Shown in pieces: positions 52,710 to 62,947 of a stretch of DNA of 64,000 bases. Both the position numbers and the translations under genes were made by a program. Within the stretch, counting starts at the first letter, position 1; every line of letters begins with the position of its first letter. The stretch is from NCBI RefSeq assembly GCF_022348165.1, contig NZ_JAKRFI010000009.1:124001-188000 (forward strand), written 5' to 3'. A model generated the notes under the pieces. It saw only the letters and a list, made by a program, of their open reading frames with translations. It made no database searches and was not told the origin of the DNA. The DNA is from Halomonas sp. McH1-25. Lineage in GTDB: Bacteria; Pseudomonadota; Gammaproteobacteria; Pseudomonadales; Halomonadaceae.

Positions 52710-53783
52710 ATGGAACTGATCCGCGGTTTGCACAATTTGCGCGAGCATCACCGGGGCTGTGTCGCCACCATTGGCAACTTCGATGGGGTGCATCGCGGTC
52801 ATCAGGCGATTCTCGATCAGTTGCGCGACCGGGCCGTGGCGCTCGGCTTGCCAGTGACGGTGGTGGTATTCGAGCCCCAGCCGCAGGAGTTCTTTGCCGG
52901 CGATCAGGCCCCGCCGCGTCTCACCCGCCTGCGTGACAAGGCGAAGCTGTTGGCCTCGTACGGCGCCGAGCGCATTGTTTGTTTGCCGTTCAACGATGCT
53001 CTGCGTAGTCTCACGGCACATCAGTTCATCGATGACATTCTGATTCAGGGGCTCGGCGTGCGTCACCTGGTCGTGGGAGACGACTTCCGTTTCGGTTGCG
53101 ATCGGGTCGGCGATTTCGGGCTGTTGGTGCGGGTCGGCGAGGAGCGCGGCTTCGGCGTGGAACATACCCGGACATTCCTGCTCGATAACGAGCGGGTATC
53201 GAGCACCCGGGTCCGCAGCCTGTTGGCGAGCGGTAACTTCGCACAAGCGGCACGCATGCTGGGACGCCCCTATCGTTACTGCGGGCGCGTGGTGGCCGAC
53301 CAGAAGTTGGGGCGCACGATTGGCGTACCCACCGCGAATCTGCCGCTATTGCCCGGACCGCTGACGCTACGCGGTGTCTATGCAGTGATCGCACGCCTCG
53401 CGGACGGCCGCGTCCGCAGCGGTGTGGCGAATATCGGCTGGCGCCCCACGGTAGGTTCGCCACGCCCCGTGCTCGAGGTGCATCTGTTCGATTTCGATGG
53501 CGACATCTACGGTCAGCGGCTCGAGGTTTTCCCCTGTGCCCGGCTGCGTGGCGAAAAGACCTTCGACGGGCTGGAGGCGCTCAAGCGCCAGATCTACGCC
53601 GATCAGGCCCTGGCACGGTACTATTTCAAGGAATGGTTCGAGGACCGGGCTGCCCCGACCGGCAACGATGAGCAGGACTGGACACGATATCTGGCATCGG
53701 CGCCGCTGGCACCGATCGCAGTGAATACTGACTCCCCGGCGGGCGCAGCGCCCGTCGGACGCGACGATGATGGGACCCCATGA
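52710..53783 (+). CDS. ribF: RibF, bifunctional riboflavin kinase/FMN adenylyltransferase
   Basis: 357 residues from ATG 52710 ([17 protein letters not shown]). N-terminal adenylyltransferase with [11 protein letters not shown] nucleotide-binding motif and [16 protein letters not shown]-terminal kinase domain with [11 protein letters not shown] and NIGWRPTVG. It makes FMN and FAD. An upstream in-frame ATG (52680) is not preferred. Its stop overlaps ileS by ATGA. Confidence 0.96.
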   Translation: MELIRGLHNLREHHRGCVATIGNFDGVHRGHQAILDQLRDRAVALGLPVTVVVFEPQPQEFFAGDQAPPRLTRLRDKAKLLASYGAERIVCLPFNDALRSLTAHQFIDDILIQGLGVRHLVVGDDFRFGCDRVGDFGLLVRVGEERGFGVEHTRTFLLDNERVSSTRVRSLLASGNFAQAARMLGRPYRYCGRVVADQKLGRTIGVPTANLPLLPGPLTLRGVYAVIARLADGRVRSGVANIGWRPTVGSPRPVLEVHLFDFDGDIYGQRLEVFPCARLRGEKTFDGLEALKRQIYADQALARYYFKEWFEDRAAPTGNDEQDWTRYLASAPLAPIAVNTDSPAGAAPVGRDDDGTP

Positions 53784-56632
53784 GCGACTATAAGCATACC
53801 CTGAACCTGCCTGAAACCGATTTCCCCATGCGTGGCAACCTGCCCAAGCGCGAACCGGCACGCATCCAGCGCTGGCAGGAAATCGACCTCTATCAGCGCC
53901 TGCGCGAGGCGGGCCAGGGCCGCAAGACGTTCGTGCTGCACGATGGCCCTCCCTACGCCAATGGCAGCATCCACATCGGTCACGCCGTCAACAAGATTCT
54001 CAAGGACATCATCGTCAAGTCGAAGGGCCTGGCCGGTTTCGACGCACCCTATGTGCCGGGCTGGGACTGCCATGGTCTGCCCATCGAACACAAGGTCGAG
54101 ACGACGCATGGCAAGCACCTGCCGCCCGACGAGGCGCGTGCGCTGTGCCGTGAATACGCCGCGGAGCAGATCCAGGGTCAGATGACCGATTTCGTGCGCC
54201 TTGGCGTGATCGGCGACTGGGAGCGTCCCTATCGCACCATGGACTTCGTCAATGAGGCCGGCGAAGTCCGTGCGCTGGCCGAGATGGTTCGGCACGGCTA
54301 CGTATTCAAGGGGCTCAAGCCGGTCAACTGGTGCTTCGACTGCGGCTCGGCGCTTGCCGAGGCCGAAGTCGAGTATGCCGACAAGCAATCCGATGCCGTC
54401 GATGTCGCCTTCGCGGCCGACGACGCCTCGGCGCTGGCCGCGGCCTTCGGCCTCGAGCGGCTTTCCCAGCCGGCCGCCGTGGTAATCTGGACCACCACGC
54501 CGTGGACCATTCCCGCCAACCAGGCGCTCAACGTGCATCCCGACGTCAGCTATGCGCTGGTCGACACCGGGGAGCGCCTGCTGGTGCTGGCCGAGGCGCT
54601 GGTCGAGAGCTGCCTGCAGCGTTTCGGGCTGCAGGGCGAGGCGGTGGCCACCACGACCGGGGCCAAGCTCGAGAACCTGCGTTTCCGTCATCCGTTCTAC
54701 GACCGCCTGTCGCCGGTTTATCTGGGCGATTACGTGGAAACCGACGCGGGTACCGGTATCGTGCACTCCGCCCCGGCCTACGGCGTGGACGACTTCATGA
54801 CATGCCGCGCCTATGGCATGGAATTCGAGGAGATCAAGAATCCCGTCATGGGCGACGGCGTTTATGTCGACGATCTGCCGTTCTTCGGCGGGCAGATGAT
54901 CTGGAAGGCCAATCCGCAGGTCGTCGCCAAGCTCGAGGAGGTCGGTGCGCTGCTGGCCCACGAAAAGATCAGCCACAGCTACATGCACTGCTGGCGCCAC
55001 AAGACCCCGGTGATCTACCGCGCCACGGCCCAGTGGTTCGTGGGCATGGATATCGAGGGGCAGGACGGCAGAACGCTGCGCCAGCGCGCACTGGAAGGCA
55101 TCGAAGCGACTCAGTTCGTGCCGTCCTGGGGCAAGGCGCGCCTGCACTCGATGATCGCCAACCGGCCGGACTGGTGCATCTCGCGCCAGCGCAACTGGGG
55201 GGTGCCGATCCCGTTCTTCCTCGATCGGGCCAGCGGTGAACTGCATCCGCGTACCGTCGAGTTGATGGACGCCGTGGCAAACCGCATCGAGAAGGAGGGC
55301 ATCGATGCCTGGTTCCGTCTCGATCCCGCCGAGCTGCTGGGTGACGAGGCCGCCAACTACGAAAAGGTCACCGACACGCTCGACGTGTGGTTCGATTCCG
55401 GCACGACACATTGGCATGTGCTGCGTGGCTCCCATGCTGCCGTTTTCGACCACCCCGAACAGGGCGAAGGGCCGGCGGCCGACCTCTACCTGGAAGGCTC
55501 CGACCAGCACCGCGGCTGGTTCCATTCCTCGTTGCTGACCGGCTGTGCCATCGACGGTCATCCGCCCTATAAGGGGCTGCTGACCCACGGCTTCACCGTC
55601 GATGCCCAGGGGCGCAAGATGTCCAAGTCGGTGGGCAACGTGGTCGCACCGCAGGAGGTAATGGACAAGCTGGGCGCCGATATCCTGCGGTTGTGGGTTG
55701 CTTCCACCGATTATTCCGGCGAGATGGCGGTCTCCGACGAGATTCTCAAGCGTACTGCCGACGTTTACCGGCGCATCCGCAACACGGCGCGCTTCCTGCT
55801 GGCCAACCTGAATGGTTTCGATGCCCAGCGCGATGCCGTGGCCTTCGAAGACATGCTGGCCTTGGACCAGTGGGTGGTCGACCGGGCCGCCCAGCTCCAG
55901 GCACGTATCGAGACGGCCTACAGCGACTATCGCTTCCTGGATGTCTACCAGCAGGTGCACACCTTCTGTGCCCGTGAGCTGGGCGGTTTCTACCTCGACG
56001 TGATCAAGGATCGTCAGTACACCACCCAGGCTGATTCCCTGGCGCGGCGCAGTTGCCAGACGGCGCTCTATCGCGTCGTCGAGGCATTGGCGCGCTGGGT
56101 GGCGCCGATTCTGTCGTTCACTGCCGAAGAGATCTACGAGCATATCCCCGGCGAGCGCAAGCCGAGCGTGCTGCTCGAGACGTTCTATACGGACCTGCAG
56201 ACCTTGGCCGACGATGCCGTGTTCGGTCGCGAGTTCTGGGAACAGGTGCTCGAGGTCAAACAGGCCGTCAACAAATGCCTGGAAGACGCGCGCAATGCCA
56301 AGGTCATCAAGAGTGGCCTGGCTGCCGAGGTGACGCTCTACGTCGACGACACGTTGCGTGAAACCCTGGGCCGCCTGGGCCGGGAGCTGCGCTTCGTGCT
56401 GCTGACCAGCGAAGTGCATCTGGCGTCGCTGGAGAATGCCGAGGCCAGCAGTGCCGAGGCGACCGATCTGGAGAACCTCAGGGTGGCAGTGGCAGCCAGC
56501 TCTCACGCCAAGTGTGAGCGCTGCTGGCATCACCGTGAGGATGTGGGCAGCCATGCCGAGCATCCCGACCTGTGCGGGCGTTGCATCAGTAACCTGCCGG
56601 AGGGGTCCGGTGAAGAGCGTCACTATGCTTGA
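53780..56632 (+). CDS. ileS: Isoleucyl-tRNA synthetase
   Basis: 950 residues, class I synthetase of the bacterial type with a CP1 editing domain. HIGH-type motif [11 protein letters not shown] (about 58) and KMSKS (RKMSKSVGN, about 613) are intact. C-terminal zinc site [10 protein letters not shown]...DLCGRC is complete. Overlaps ribF at its start and lspA at its end, forming the conserved ribF-ileS-lspA-fkpB-ispH operon. Confidence 0.97.
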   Translation: MSDYKHTLNLPETDFPMRGNLPKREPARIQRWQEIDLYQRLREAGQGRKTFVLHDGPPYANGSIHIGHAVNKILKDIIVKSKGLAGFDAPYVPGWDCHGLPIEHKVETTHGKHLPPDEARALCREYAAEQIQGQMTDFVRLGVIGDWERPYRTMDFVNEAGEVRALAEMVRHGYVFKGLKPVNWCFDCGSALAEAEVEYADKQSDAVDVAFAADDASALAAAFGLERLSQPAAVVIWTTTPWTIPANQALNVHPDVSYALVDTGERLLVLAEALVESCLQRFGLQGEAVATTTGAKLENLRFRHPFYDRLSPVYLGDYVETDAGTGIVHSAPAYGVDDFMTCRAYGMEFEEIKNPVMGDGVYVDDLPFFGGQMIWKANPQVVAKLEEVGALLAHEKISHSYMHCWRHKTPVIYRATAQWFVGMDIEGQDGRTLRQRALEGIEATQFVPSWGKARLHSMIANRPDWCISRQRNWGVPIPFFLDRASGELHPRTVELMDAVANRIEKEGIDAWFRLDPAELLGDEAANYEKVTDTLDVWFDSGTTHWHVLRGSHAAVFDHPEQGEGPAADLYLEGSDQHRGWFHSSLLTGCAIDGHPPYKGLLTHGFTVDAQGRKMSKSVGNVVAPQEVMDKLGADILRLWVASTDYSGEMAVSDEILKRTADVYRRIRNTARFLLANLNGFDAQRDAVAFEDMLALDQWVVDRAAQLQARIETAYSDYRFLDVYQQVHTFCARELGGFYLDVIKDRQYTTQADSLARRSCQTALYRVVEALARWVAPILSFTAEEIYEHIPGERKPSVLLETFYTDLQTLADDAVFGREFWEQVLEVKQAVNKCLEDARNAKVIKSGLAAEVTLYVDDTLRETLGRLGRELRFVLLTSEVHLASLENAEASSAEATDLENLRVAVAASSHAKCERCWHHREDVGSHAEHPDLCGRCISNLPEGSGEERHYA

Positions 56633-57143
56633 GTCGCAGGCCAAGCCGATGGCTCATCCGTTGCGCTGGCTGTGGCTGTCGGTCGCGGTGGTCGTTCTCG
56701 ACCTGGGCACCAAGGCGTTGGCCAGCAGCTTGCTGACTTATGGCCAGCCGGTCGTGGTTCTGCCGGTCTTCAATCTGACGCTACTGCACAATACCGGCGC
56801 CGCTTTCAGCTTTCTGGCAGAGCACGATGGCTGGCAGCGTTGGCTTTTCGCGTTCATTGCCATCGGCGCGAGCATCGGACTGACCATATGGCTGACACGT
56901 CTCAGGGCCCACGAGAAACTGATGGCCGCATCGCTGGCGCTGGTGATCGGCGGAGCGCTGGGCAACCTTTACGACCGACTGGTTCACGGTTATGTCGTGG
57001 ATTTCCTATCCTTCCATTGGCAGAGCCACTATTTCCCGGCCTTCAACCTGGCCGATACGGCCATTACGTTGGGAGCCATCGGCATGATTATCGAGTCCCT
57101 GCGCGATGCGCGCGGGGAACGTGACAAGGCCTCGCGGTCTTGA
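56610..57143 (+). CDS. lspA: LspA, lipoprotein signal peptidase
   Basis: About 172-177 residues. Four membrane helices; the catalytic Asp pair is in [18 protein letters not shown] and FNLADTAI, with NTGAAFSFL. Cleaves prolipoproteins after diacylglyceryl transfer. Two starts are possible: GTG 56610, well placed after GGAGGGG, or ATG 56625, which lies about 20 bases from that site. Both are inside the end of ileS. I use GTG 56610 on spacing. Confidence 0.94.
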   Translation: MKSVTMLESQAKPMAHPLRWLWLSVAVVVLDLGTKALASSLLTYGQPVVVLPVFNLTLLHNTGAAFSFLAEHDGWQRWLFAFIAIGASIGLTIWLTRLRAHEKLMAASLALVIGGALGNLYDRLVHGYVVDFLSFHWQSHYFPAFNLADTAITLGAIGMIIESLRDARGERDKASRS

Positions 57144-57162
57144 TCTCGAATACAGGACGCAA

Positions 57163-57612
57163 ATGATGAGCGAATATCGTATCGGCGACGGCATGGAAGT
57201 CACCCTGCACTTCACCCTCAAGCTCGAGGACGGCTCGGTGGTCGACTCGACCCGTGACAAGCAGCCGGCGACGTTCCAGTATGGGGACGGCAACCTGCCC
57301 CCGGGATTCGAGTCGCCGATCAAGGGACTGACCGACGGCGACACCGGCAGCTATACCATCTCGCCCGAGCACGCATTCGGCCAGCACAACCCGCAGAACG
57401 TGCAGCGCATTCCGCGCGATAGTTTCGAGGGGCCGGAACTGGAGGAAGGGCTGGTGATGTCGTTTTCCGATGCGGCGGGCGGCGAGCTGCCGGGCGTTAT
57501 CGCCAGTATCGACGACACCCACGTGGACGTGGACTTCAATCATCCGTTGGCCGGGCGTACCCTGACCTTCGACGTGGAGGTCATTGAGGTGAAGCCGGTC
57601 ACTACCCACTGA
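57163..57612 (+). CDS. fkpB: FKBP-type peptidyl-prolyl isomerase (SlpA/FkpB)
   Basis: 149 residues. FKBP domain opening [29 protein letters not shown] with the SlpA-type insert and [21 protein letters not shown]. Probably a cytoplasmic prolyl isomerase/chaperone. ATG 57163 and ATG 57166 are adjacent; either may be used. Follows lspA and precedes ispH, the usual operon order. Confidence 0.93.
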   Translation: MMSEYRIGDGMEVTLHFTLKLEDGSVVDSTRDKQPATFQYGDGNLPPGFESPIKGLTDGDTGSYTISPEHAFGQHNPQNVQRIPRDSFEGPELEEGLVMSFSDAAGGELPGVIASIDDTHVDVDFNHPLAGRTLTFDVEVIEVKPVTTH

Positions 57613-57664
57613 CGGACGTTTCATTTTTCCGCCACGATACCGAGCGTATCAAGCGAGGCTTTAC

Positions 57665-58618
57665 ATGCAGATCAAGCTGGCCAACCCCCGCGGCTTCTGT
57701 GCCGGTGTCGACCGTGCCATCGAGATCGTCAACCGCGCCTTGGACGTGCTGGGGCCACCCATCTACGTGCGTCATGAAGTCGTGCACAATCGCTTCGTGG
57801 TGGAGACGCTGCGCAACCGCGGGGCGATCTTCGTCGAGGAACTCGACGAGGTTCCCGATGATGTCACGGTGATCTTCTCCGCCCACGGCGTGTCGCGGGC
57901 CGTCCAGCAGGAAGCCGAGCGGCGCGGCCTCAAGATCTTCGATGCCACCTGTCCGCTGGTGACCAAGGTGCATATGGAAGTCCTGCGTTACGCCAAGCGC
58001 GGCCAGGAGTGCATTCTCATCGGCCATGCCGGCCATCCCGAAGTGGAAGGCACCATGGGCCGCTATGACACCTCGCATGGCGGCGCCATCTACCTGGTCG
58101 AGGACGAGGCCGATGTCGAGGCACTTCAAGTCCACAATCCCGAGGGCTTGGCCTTCGTCACCCAGACCACCCTGTCGATGGACGACACTGCCAAGGTCAT
58201 CGATGCGCTACGCGCCAAGTTCCCGGCGATCCAGGGGCCACGCAAGGACGACATCTGCTACGCCACACAGAATCGTCAGGACGCCGTGCGCGAGCTGGCC
58301 GAAGGGAGTGATCTGGTTCTGGTGGTGGGCAGCGTCAACAGTTCCAATTCCAACCGCCTGCGCGAACTGGCCGAACGCATGGGCACGCCGGCACAACTCA
58401 TCGATGATGCCAGCATCATCGACGAAAGTTGGCTGGAGGGGGTCGAGACGATCGGCATCACTGCCGGCGCCAGCGCCCCGGAAGTGCTGGTGCAAGGCGT
58501 GATCGAGCGCCTGCGCGAACTGGGCGCCGAGTTGCCACAGGAACTCGAGGGCCGCGAAGAAACCATCGTCTTCTCGATGCCCCGTGAATTGCGCGAGCAG
58601 GTCATCGTCAGCAGTTGA
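57665..58618 (+). CDS. ispH: IspH, 4-hydroxy-3-methylbut-2-enyl diphosphate reductase
   Basis: 317 residues. Three Cys ligands of the 4Fe-4S cluster are visible: [11 protein letters not shown] (Cys12), [11 protein letters not shown] (about 96) and [10 protein letters not shown] (about 197). Catalytic Glu lies in the [15 protein letters not shown] framework. Last step of the MEP pathway, forming IPP and DMAPP. End of the ribF operon; terminator at 58642. Confidence 0.97.
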   Translation: MQIKLANPRGFCAGVDRAIEIVNRALDVLGPPIYVRHEVVHNRFVVETLRNRGAIFVEELDEVPDDVTVIFSAHGVSRAVQQEAERRGLKIFDATCPLVTKVHMEVLRYAKRGQECILIGHAGHPEVEGTMGRYDTSHGGAIYLVEDEADVEALQVHNPEGLAFVTQTTLSMDDTAKVIDALRAKFPAIQGPRKDDICYATQNRQDAVRELAEGSDLVLVVGSVNSSNSNRLRELAERMGTPAQLIDDASIIDESWLEGVETIGITAGASAPEVLVQGVIERLRELGAELPQELEGREETIVFSMPRELREQVIVSS

Positions 58619-58641
58619 GAAGACTCATCGGCAATTCAATG

Positions 58642-58669
58642 AAAAGTCGGGCCCAGGCCCGACTTTTTT
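58642..58669 (+). terminator. Terminator after ispH
   Basis: AAAAGTCGGGCC-CA-GGCCCGACTTTTTT, a stable stem with a T-run. Confidence 0.9.
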
Positions 58670-58741
58670 ATGGATGGTCGGCTGACAGGCTCGTATAGAG
58701 TGATACATACTGAAACAAAACTATCGAGCGCAGGTGACGTG

Positions 58742-59137
58742 ATGCGGGGACGCGAGGGTGGCTTCACTCTGATCGAGTTGATGATCGTCGTCGTGATCAT
58801 CGGCATCCTGGCCGCTATCGCCTATCCCAGCTACACGCGCTATGTGCAGGAATCCAGACGGACGGATGCCCAGGCCATGCTGGTGGAGATCGCCGGGCAA
58901 CTGGAGCGCTGCTATACGACGCAAAACAGTTATCAGGGCGGTGCATGCCCCTCGGGGGAACTCTCCTCGGAAGAGCGCTACTACACCGTCAAGATCGTGT
59001 CCTCGGCGGCGCAATACACGCTGACGGCGAGCCCCCAGAACGCCCAGTTGGGCGATGCCTGCGGCAACTTCACGCTGGACCAGACAGGCGCCCGGGGCTT
59101 CACGGGAACGTCGGGGAGTCAGGATGAGTGCTGGTAG
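58742..59137 (+). CDS. pilE: PilE-like type IV pilin
   Basis: 131 residues from ATG 58742. Short basic leader MRGREGG then FTLIELMIVVVIIGILAAIAYPSY, the classic prepilin peptidase site and hydrophobic helix. The globular part has Cys residues and a TFTGDAC-like C-terminal region. A minor pilin that primes or decorates type IV pili. Its end overlaps the next gene (FimT) by 14 bases. Confidence 0.92.
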   Translation: MRGREGGFTLIELMIVVVIIGILAAIAYPSYTRYVQESRRTDAQAMLVEIAGQLERCYTTQNSYQGGACPSGELSSEERYYTVKIVSSAAQYTLTASPQNAQLGDACGNFTLDQTGARGFTGTSGSQDECW

Positions 59138-59582
59138 CCTCACTCGGCAGGCGGGGTTCACGCTGATCGAGTTGCTCGTCACGCTGGGTGTAGCGGTACT
59201 CCTGGCTACGATCGCGGTGCCCGGCATTCAGCAGTGGGTGGCAAGCAACCGGGAGTCCGCCATGGCAATTGACATAAGAGGCGGCCTCAACCTGGCCCGC
59301 AGTGAGGCCATCAAGCGCCGTTTGCCCGTGTCATTGAGTGAAACGGGCGGCGACCTTCAGATACAAGCACAAGGCGCGACGCTACGGCACATCGACCTTG
59401 CCCGCCAAGCGACACTGACGTTGCCCGCAGGCGCGATCACCTTCACTGCTCTGGGGCATCTGGCCGACAACTCCGGTGATCGTATCTGTGCGGTACTGGC
59501 CGGCGGTAATACGCTGCGTTTCGCGCTTTCTCCGGCCGGTGGATTGAGGGCATCGCAAACGGACGACTGCAGCAATGGATAG
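59124..59582 (+). CDS. GspH/FimT-family pseudopilin
   Basis: 152 residues. Leader ending RQAG before FTLIELLVTLGVAVLLATIAVPGI; then a globular domain typical of GspH/FimT. A minor pilin, likely part of the pilus priming complex. ATG 59124 lies inside pilE. Its TAG overlaps pilV. Confidence 0.88.
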   Translation: MSAGSLTRQAGFTLIELLVTLGVAVLLATIAVPGIQQWVASNRESAMAIDIRGGLNLARSEAIKRRLPVSLSETGGDLQIQAQGATLRHIDLARQATLTLPAGAITFTALGHLADNSGDRICAVLAGGNTLRFALSPAGGLRASQTDDCSNG

Positions 59583-60015
59583 CTATCCGAGGTCGCCGGC
59601 TTCCCGTAGCGCGCGTGGCTTCACCTTGGTCGAAGCTTTGGTGGCGCTGTTGGTGCTGGCGATCGGGCTGCTGGGCGTAGCGGGCATGCAGCTCAAGTCA
59701 CTACAGAGTGCACATGCCGGCTACCAGCGCGCCATCGCCTCGTTGGCGGCGCAAGATGCGGTCGAGATTCTTTGGTCCGGTGTGGACATGACTAGCAGTA
59801 CATGCCCGCCGATCTCGCTGCTCGAAGACAAGCGATGGGTAACGCGATGGCAAACTTTTCTCCCAGGCTTGCAGGAGCCCATCGCCAGCGGCCCCACCGG
59901 CGATTGCATCTACGACATTCAAGTCAAGTGGAACGATCAGCGCTTCGGTGACGCAGAGTCGTCGCCCGTCTTCACCTACAGGGCGCGCCTACCCAAGGGA
60001 ACAGTGGGATCATGA
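59575..60015 (+). CDS. pilV: PilV-like minor pilin
   Basis: 146 residues; leader SARG before FTLVEALVALLVLAIGLLGVAGMQ and two Cys in the C-terminal half. It matches PilV of the fimT-pilV-pilW-pilX series. Its TGA overlaps the ATG of pilW (ATGA). Confidence 0.88.
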   Translation: MDSYPRSPASRSARGFTLVEALVALLVLAIGLLGVAGMQLKSLQSAHAGYQRAIASLAAQDAVEILWSGVDMTSSTCPPISLLEDKRWVTRWQTFLPGLQEPIASGPTGDCIYDIQVKWNDQRFGDAESSPVFTYRARLPKGTVGS

Positions 60016-60500
60016 AGTGCAAAGCCAGTAACGCCGGCTTCACTCTGGTGGAGCTGATGGTCGCTCTGCTGATCGGCTTGTTGATCATGTTGGGGGCCGG
60101 GCAGCTCTATTTAACAGGATTTCAGAATTTTAAAGACATTGAAGCGTTAAGCGATAGGCAGGCTGCACTGACCTACGCGGCAGACATGCTGATACGTGAT
60201 ATACGGCGTGCGGATATCAGAAAAACTTGTGATGATTTTGAAGAGAATGATTTTGAACTGTCGTTAAGTGTTGAAGGGAAATGTCGTTATTATGGGCTTA
60301 AATATTATTCTGATATTGGAAGTGTGTCGCTCAGGCTGAATATATATGGCGAGGGCTGGCAGCCGGTAGTGAGTGGCTTTAGGGATGTGGATTCGTTTTC
60401 AGTCGATCCTTTGGGTAAAGGTTTTTTTAAAATAACTTTCGAGCTGAATGGTGAGTCCGAGATTGTCTTTCATGCGCAGAATAGGCATGGGCGATTCTAA
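60012..60500 (+). CDS. pilW: PilW-like minor pilin
   Basis: 162 residues; leader SNAG before FTLVELMVALLIGLLIMLGAGQLY, then an internal part with poor GC content (from about 60110). Shorter than many PilW proteins. The AT-rich codon use (AAA, TTT, ATA, GAT) continues into pilX. Confidence 0.85.
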   Translation: MKCKASNAGFTLVELMVALLIGLLIMLGAGQLYLTGFQNFKDIEALSDRQAALTYAADMLIRDIRRADIRKTCDDFEENDFELSLSVEGKCRYYGLKYYSDIGSVSLRLNIYGEGWQPVVSGFRDVDSFSVDPLGKGFFKITFELNGESEIVFHAQNRHGRF

Positions 60501-60540
60501 GCCGTTTCCACGAATAAACGCTATCTTACAAGAGGGCGCA

Positions 60541-62289
60541 ATGAAAGGACAACAGGGTGCAGCGCTGATCGTCGTCCTCGTTCTGCTGACGGTTTCCTTG
60601 ATGCTGGGGCTCTCCAGTGTGCAGTCTTCACTGATTGATGAGCGGGTGGCGGGTAACTACCGGGCGATTACGCAGGCCCAAATGGCAGCAGAGTCCGGGC
60701 TTTCCAACTTCCATGGTATTGTGCAAGAAGGCGCTTTTAAGGAAGAATTTTACAAAGAGTTTGCGGCAAAAGGTACCGGTGATAAGCTTAGCCTTGAGGG
60801 AGCATGGAAAAATGGCAGCTATGCGTCATCCCACTATGAAATAAGAAGTTTAAAGAAGATAGATGAGCGGCATTTTTCGGTAGAAAGCGTAGGCATGGCG
60901 GATAGGGATACTGCAAGCAGGGTTGCATACTCTTATTATTCAATGGCCGTCCCCGGGGAACCAGTTTTTGTTGGCCCTGTTGCTTGTGAGAGCCTGAATT
61001 TTAATGCGGATTTCATGGATAGTTATGACTCCAGAGTGGCGGGGGGGTATGGTGGTAGTAACTCTAAAAGGAGTCTGGCTAATATTGGCATCGTCTCGAG
61101 TGATGGGGTGAACATGAAAATCTCCCGGGGAGGTACACAGCTCTACGGGAATATACTTTCCCGCAGTTCTGTGGAAATTCTAGGGGGAGGCTCAAGAATC
61201 ATTGGCAATATAAGGGCCAATGGTGATGTCAGTGTCCTTGGGTCAAGCCAAGTGACGGGAGATATATCAGCCAAGGGCAACGTGAGGTTAGGTAACTCAA
61301 CAACCGTCGGGGGCGGCGTGACATCTGATAGAGATGTCATTATGGAAAGTTGGGGCGCTGTCATAAACGGAAACGTTGCTTCTGCTGGTGCCCTGCATAC
61401 TGGTGACGGAGGGCAGATAAAGGGAAATGTAAATGCCGTGAAGAGCATAACGACCAGTGGCTGGAGTCAGAGAATATATGGTCTTGCGCAGGCAGGAGAA
61501 TTTGTTTCACAAGGTGGCGGTGGGCTGGATGTCCAGGTGCCTAACAGGAAGACGGGTAATGTCGATGTTTTACCTGTCGAAAGCATAAAAGAACGGCAGT
61601 GCGATTTTCTTAACTTAGCGGGGGGGATAGCATCTCTTGAGGATGTTGAATCTTTAGGCGCTTTAAATGTCGATAATGGCAGAAGTTATCAGCTCCTTGC
61701 CGGTTCGAGGAGTGAAGGAGGCGCCTTGCATGATGAAGTCGCGTTCATGGGAGAGCAGGCCGCAGTGGTAAGGCTGGACTCCTTGAATGTCGGTGGGGGT
61801 GCAATGTTTGAAGTTTCTGGCGGAAAGCCCATTGTTTTGTTTGTGGATGGGGATGTCGATCTAGGCGGAGGAGCTACCTTTAAAATAAAGGGGGAAGGAA
61901 CCAAGCTTAAAATAGTGACCAAGGGAAGTTTTCGCCAAAGCTTGGATGCAGACAAGCTTGTGATAGATGTAGATACAGACAGTGGTTCCAATGTCGTCGA
62001 TGATGATAATAACCCTATATTCTCTTTGTACACGACTGGTGATGTGAGTATTTCCGGTGCGGCGAAGTTTTATGGGTCGATATATGCACCTTATTCAACA
62101 GTTGAAGTTAATGCAGGAGGAGGCTTTTTTGGCGCCATGCATGTTAAAAACTTGACAGTGTCTGGAGGTGATGGGGTGCACTTCGACGAGGCCCTCTTAG
62201 AGAGTGATGTCGGAGGAGGCGGAGAAGGTGAGAATAACGATCCTGTTCTGGTCGGCTTCTGCGCTGAAGATACGTCTTCCTGTATATAA
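60541..62289 (+). CDS. pilX: Very large PilX-like minor pilin with polymer-type repeats
   Basis: 582 residues from ATG 60541; most PilX proteins are near 170-200. It starts MKGQQGAALIVVLVLLTVSLMLGLSSVQSS, the PilX type III-like signal and helix. From about residue 185 to 320 it carries repeats such as IIGNIRANGDVSVLGSSQV, TGDISAKGNV and IKGNVNAVKSI, spaced like the beta-helical turns of bactofilins. It ends in a Gly/Ser-rich region and two Cys. Strong AT bias. Probably a passenger or adhesin on the pilus tip; inference. No pilY1 follows. Confidence 0.8.
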   Translation: MKGQQGAALIVVLVLLTVSLMLGLSSVQSSLIDERVAGNYRAITQAQMAAESGLSNFHGIVQEGAFKEEFYKEFAAKGTGDKLSLEGAWKNGSYASSHYEIRSLKKIDERHFSVESVGMADRDTASRVAYSYYSMAVPGEPVFVGPVACESLNFNADFMDSYDSRVAGGYGGSNSKRSLANIGIVSSDGVNMKISRGGTQLYGNILSRSSVEILGGGSRIIGNIRANGDVSVLGSSQVTGDISAKGNVRLGNSTTVGGGVTSDRDVIMESWGAVINGNVASAGALHTGDGGQIKGNVNAVKSITTSGWSQRIYGLAQAGEFVSQGGGGLDVQVPNRKTGNVDVLPVESIKERQCDFLNLAGGIASLEDVESLGALNVDNGRSYQLLAGSRSEGGALHDEVAFMGEQAAVVRLDSLNVGGGAMFEVSGGKPIVLFVDGDVDLGGGATFKIKGEGTKLKIVTKGSFRQSLDADKLVIDVDTDSGSNVVDDDNNPIFSLYTTGDVSISGAAKFYGSIYAPYSTVEVNAGGGFFGAMHVKNLTVSGGDGVHFDEALLESDVGGGGEGENNDPVLVGFCAEDTSSCI

Positions 62290-62318
62290 TTGGAGCATCT
62301 TGGTATTTGAGCAGAGAG

Positions 62319-62891
62319 TTAATGAAAGGTCTGGGTGTTTTTTACTGAAACACGCCCTAAATTACTCACAATGACCTGCGTTTCCGTGCCTTGCTTCATG
62401 CAAATGCGGAATGTGCCATTGTGACTCGTGGGCCAGCCCAGCATGCCATAGCGTATGGGGCGGCCATCCTTGCGGTAGGTTATCGATGTCGCATGGCTGC
62501 CATCGAAGATTTTCAGTATCTCGCTGTCAGAGATATCTCCTCCTTTCGCTCTTCCTTCTATTACGACCAGCGGCGCTGTCCAATCTCCACTGGAGCAAGT
62601 TAACCGGTCCGCACTGGGACAAACCGTAACCGTAGTCCGTCTCGTAATCGCCGCATTCCTGGCCATCGCCAGCGCCGTCCTGATCCGCATCACCTCAGCC
62701 GCCACCTCATTGCGTGCCACGAATTGCTGGTAGCTGGGCACCGCCCAGGTTGCCATGATCGCCAGTACCCCCATCGCCACCAGCAGTTCGATCAGGGTGA
62801 ACCCGGTCTGGCTCGTGACTGCCCGGCGAGTCCGGTTCCGTAGTGTCGCACCCGGGGGCATCCATGGGGCGTGAGTGGTATCTTTTTGCAT
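62319..62891 (-). CDS. Second GspH/FimT-family pseudopilin, minus strand
   Basis: 190 residues. Leader SQTG before FTLIELLVAMGVLAIMATWAVPSYQQF, then DNA-binding-type FimT/GspH domain with Cys pair CPSADRLTC and a later C. Convergent to pilX with about 30 bases between stops. Its paralogue at 59124 is only distantly alike. ATG 62891 lacks a strong ribosome binding site; an ATG at 62861 is alternative. Confidence 0.85.
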   Translation of the reverse strand: MQKDTTHAPWMPPGATLRNRTRRAVTSQTGFTLIELLVAMGVLAIMATWAVPSYQQFVARNEVAAEVMRIRTALAMARNAAITRRTTVTVCPSADRLTCSSGDWTAPLVVIEGRAKGGDISDSEILKIFDGSHATSITYRKDGRPIRYGMLGWPTSHNGTFRICMKQGTETQVIVSNLGRVSVKNTQTFH

Positions 62892-62947
62892 CGCTGCATT
62901 GTGCGTGATGCAGAGAGAAACCCATGTAAGCGAGGGCGGAACCTGTC

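Noticed and set aside
53621-56644. A 1007-codon open frame on the minus strand
   Set aside because: It lies exactly antisense to ileS, a highly conserved gene; long stop-free antisense frames are common in GC-rich genes with strong codon bias. No recognisable domain in the translation.
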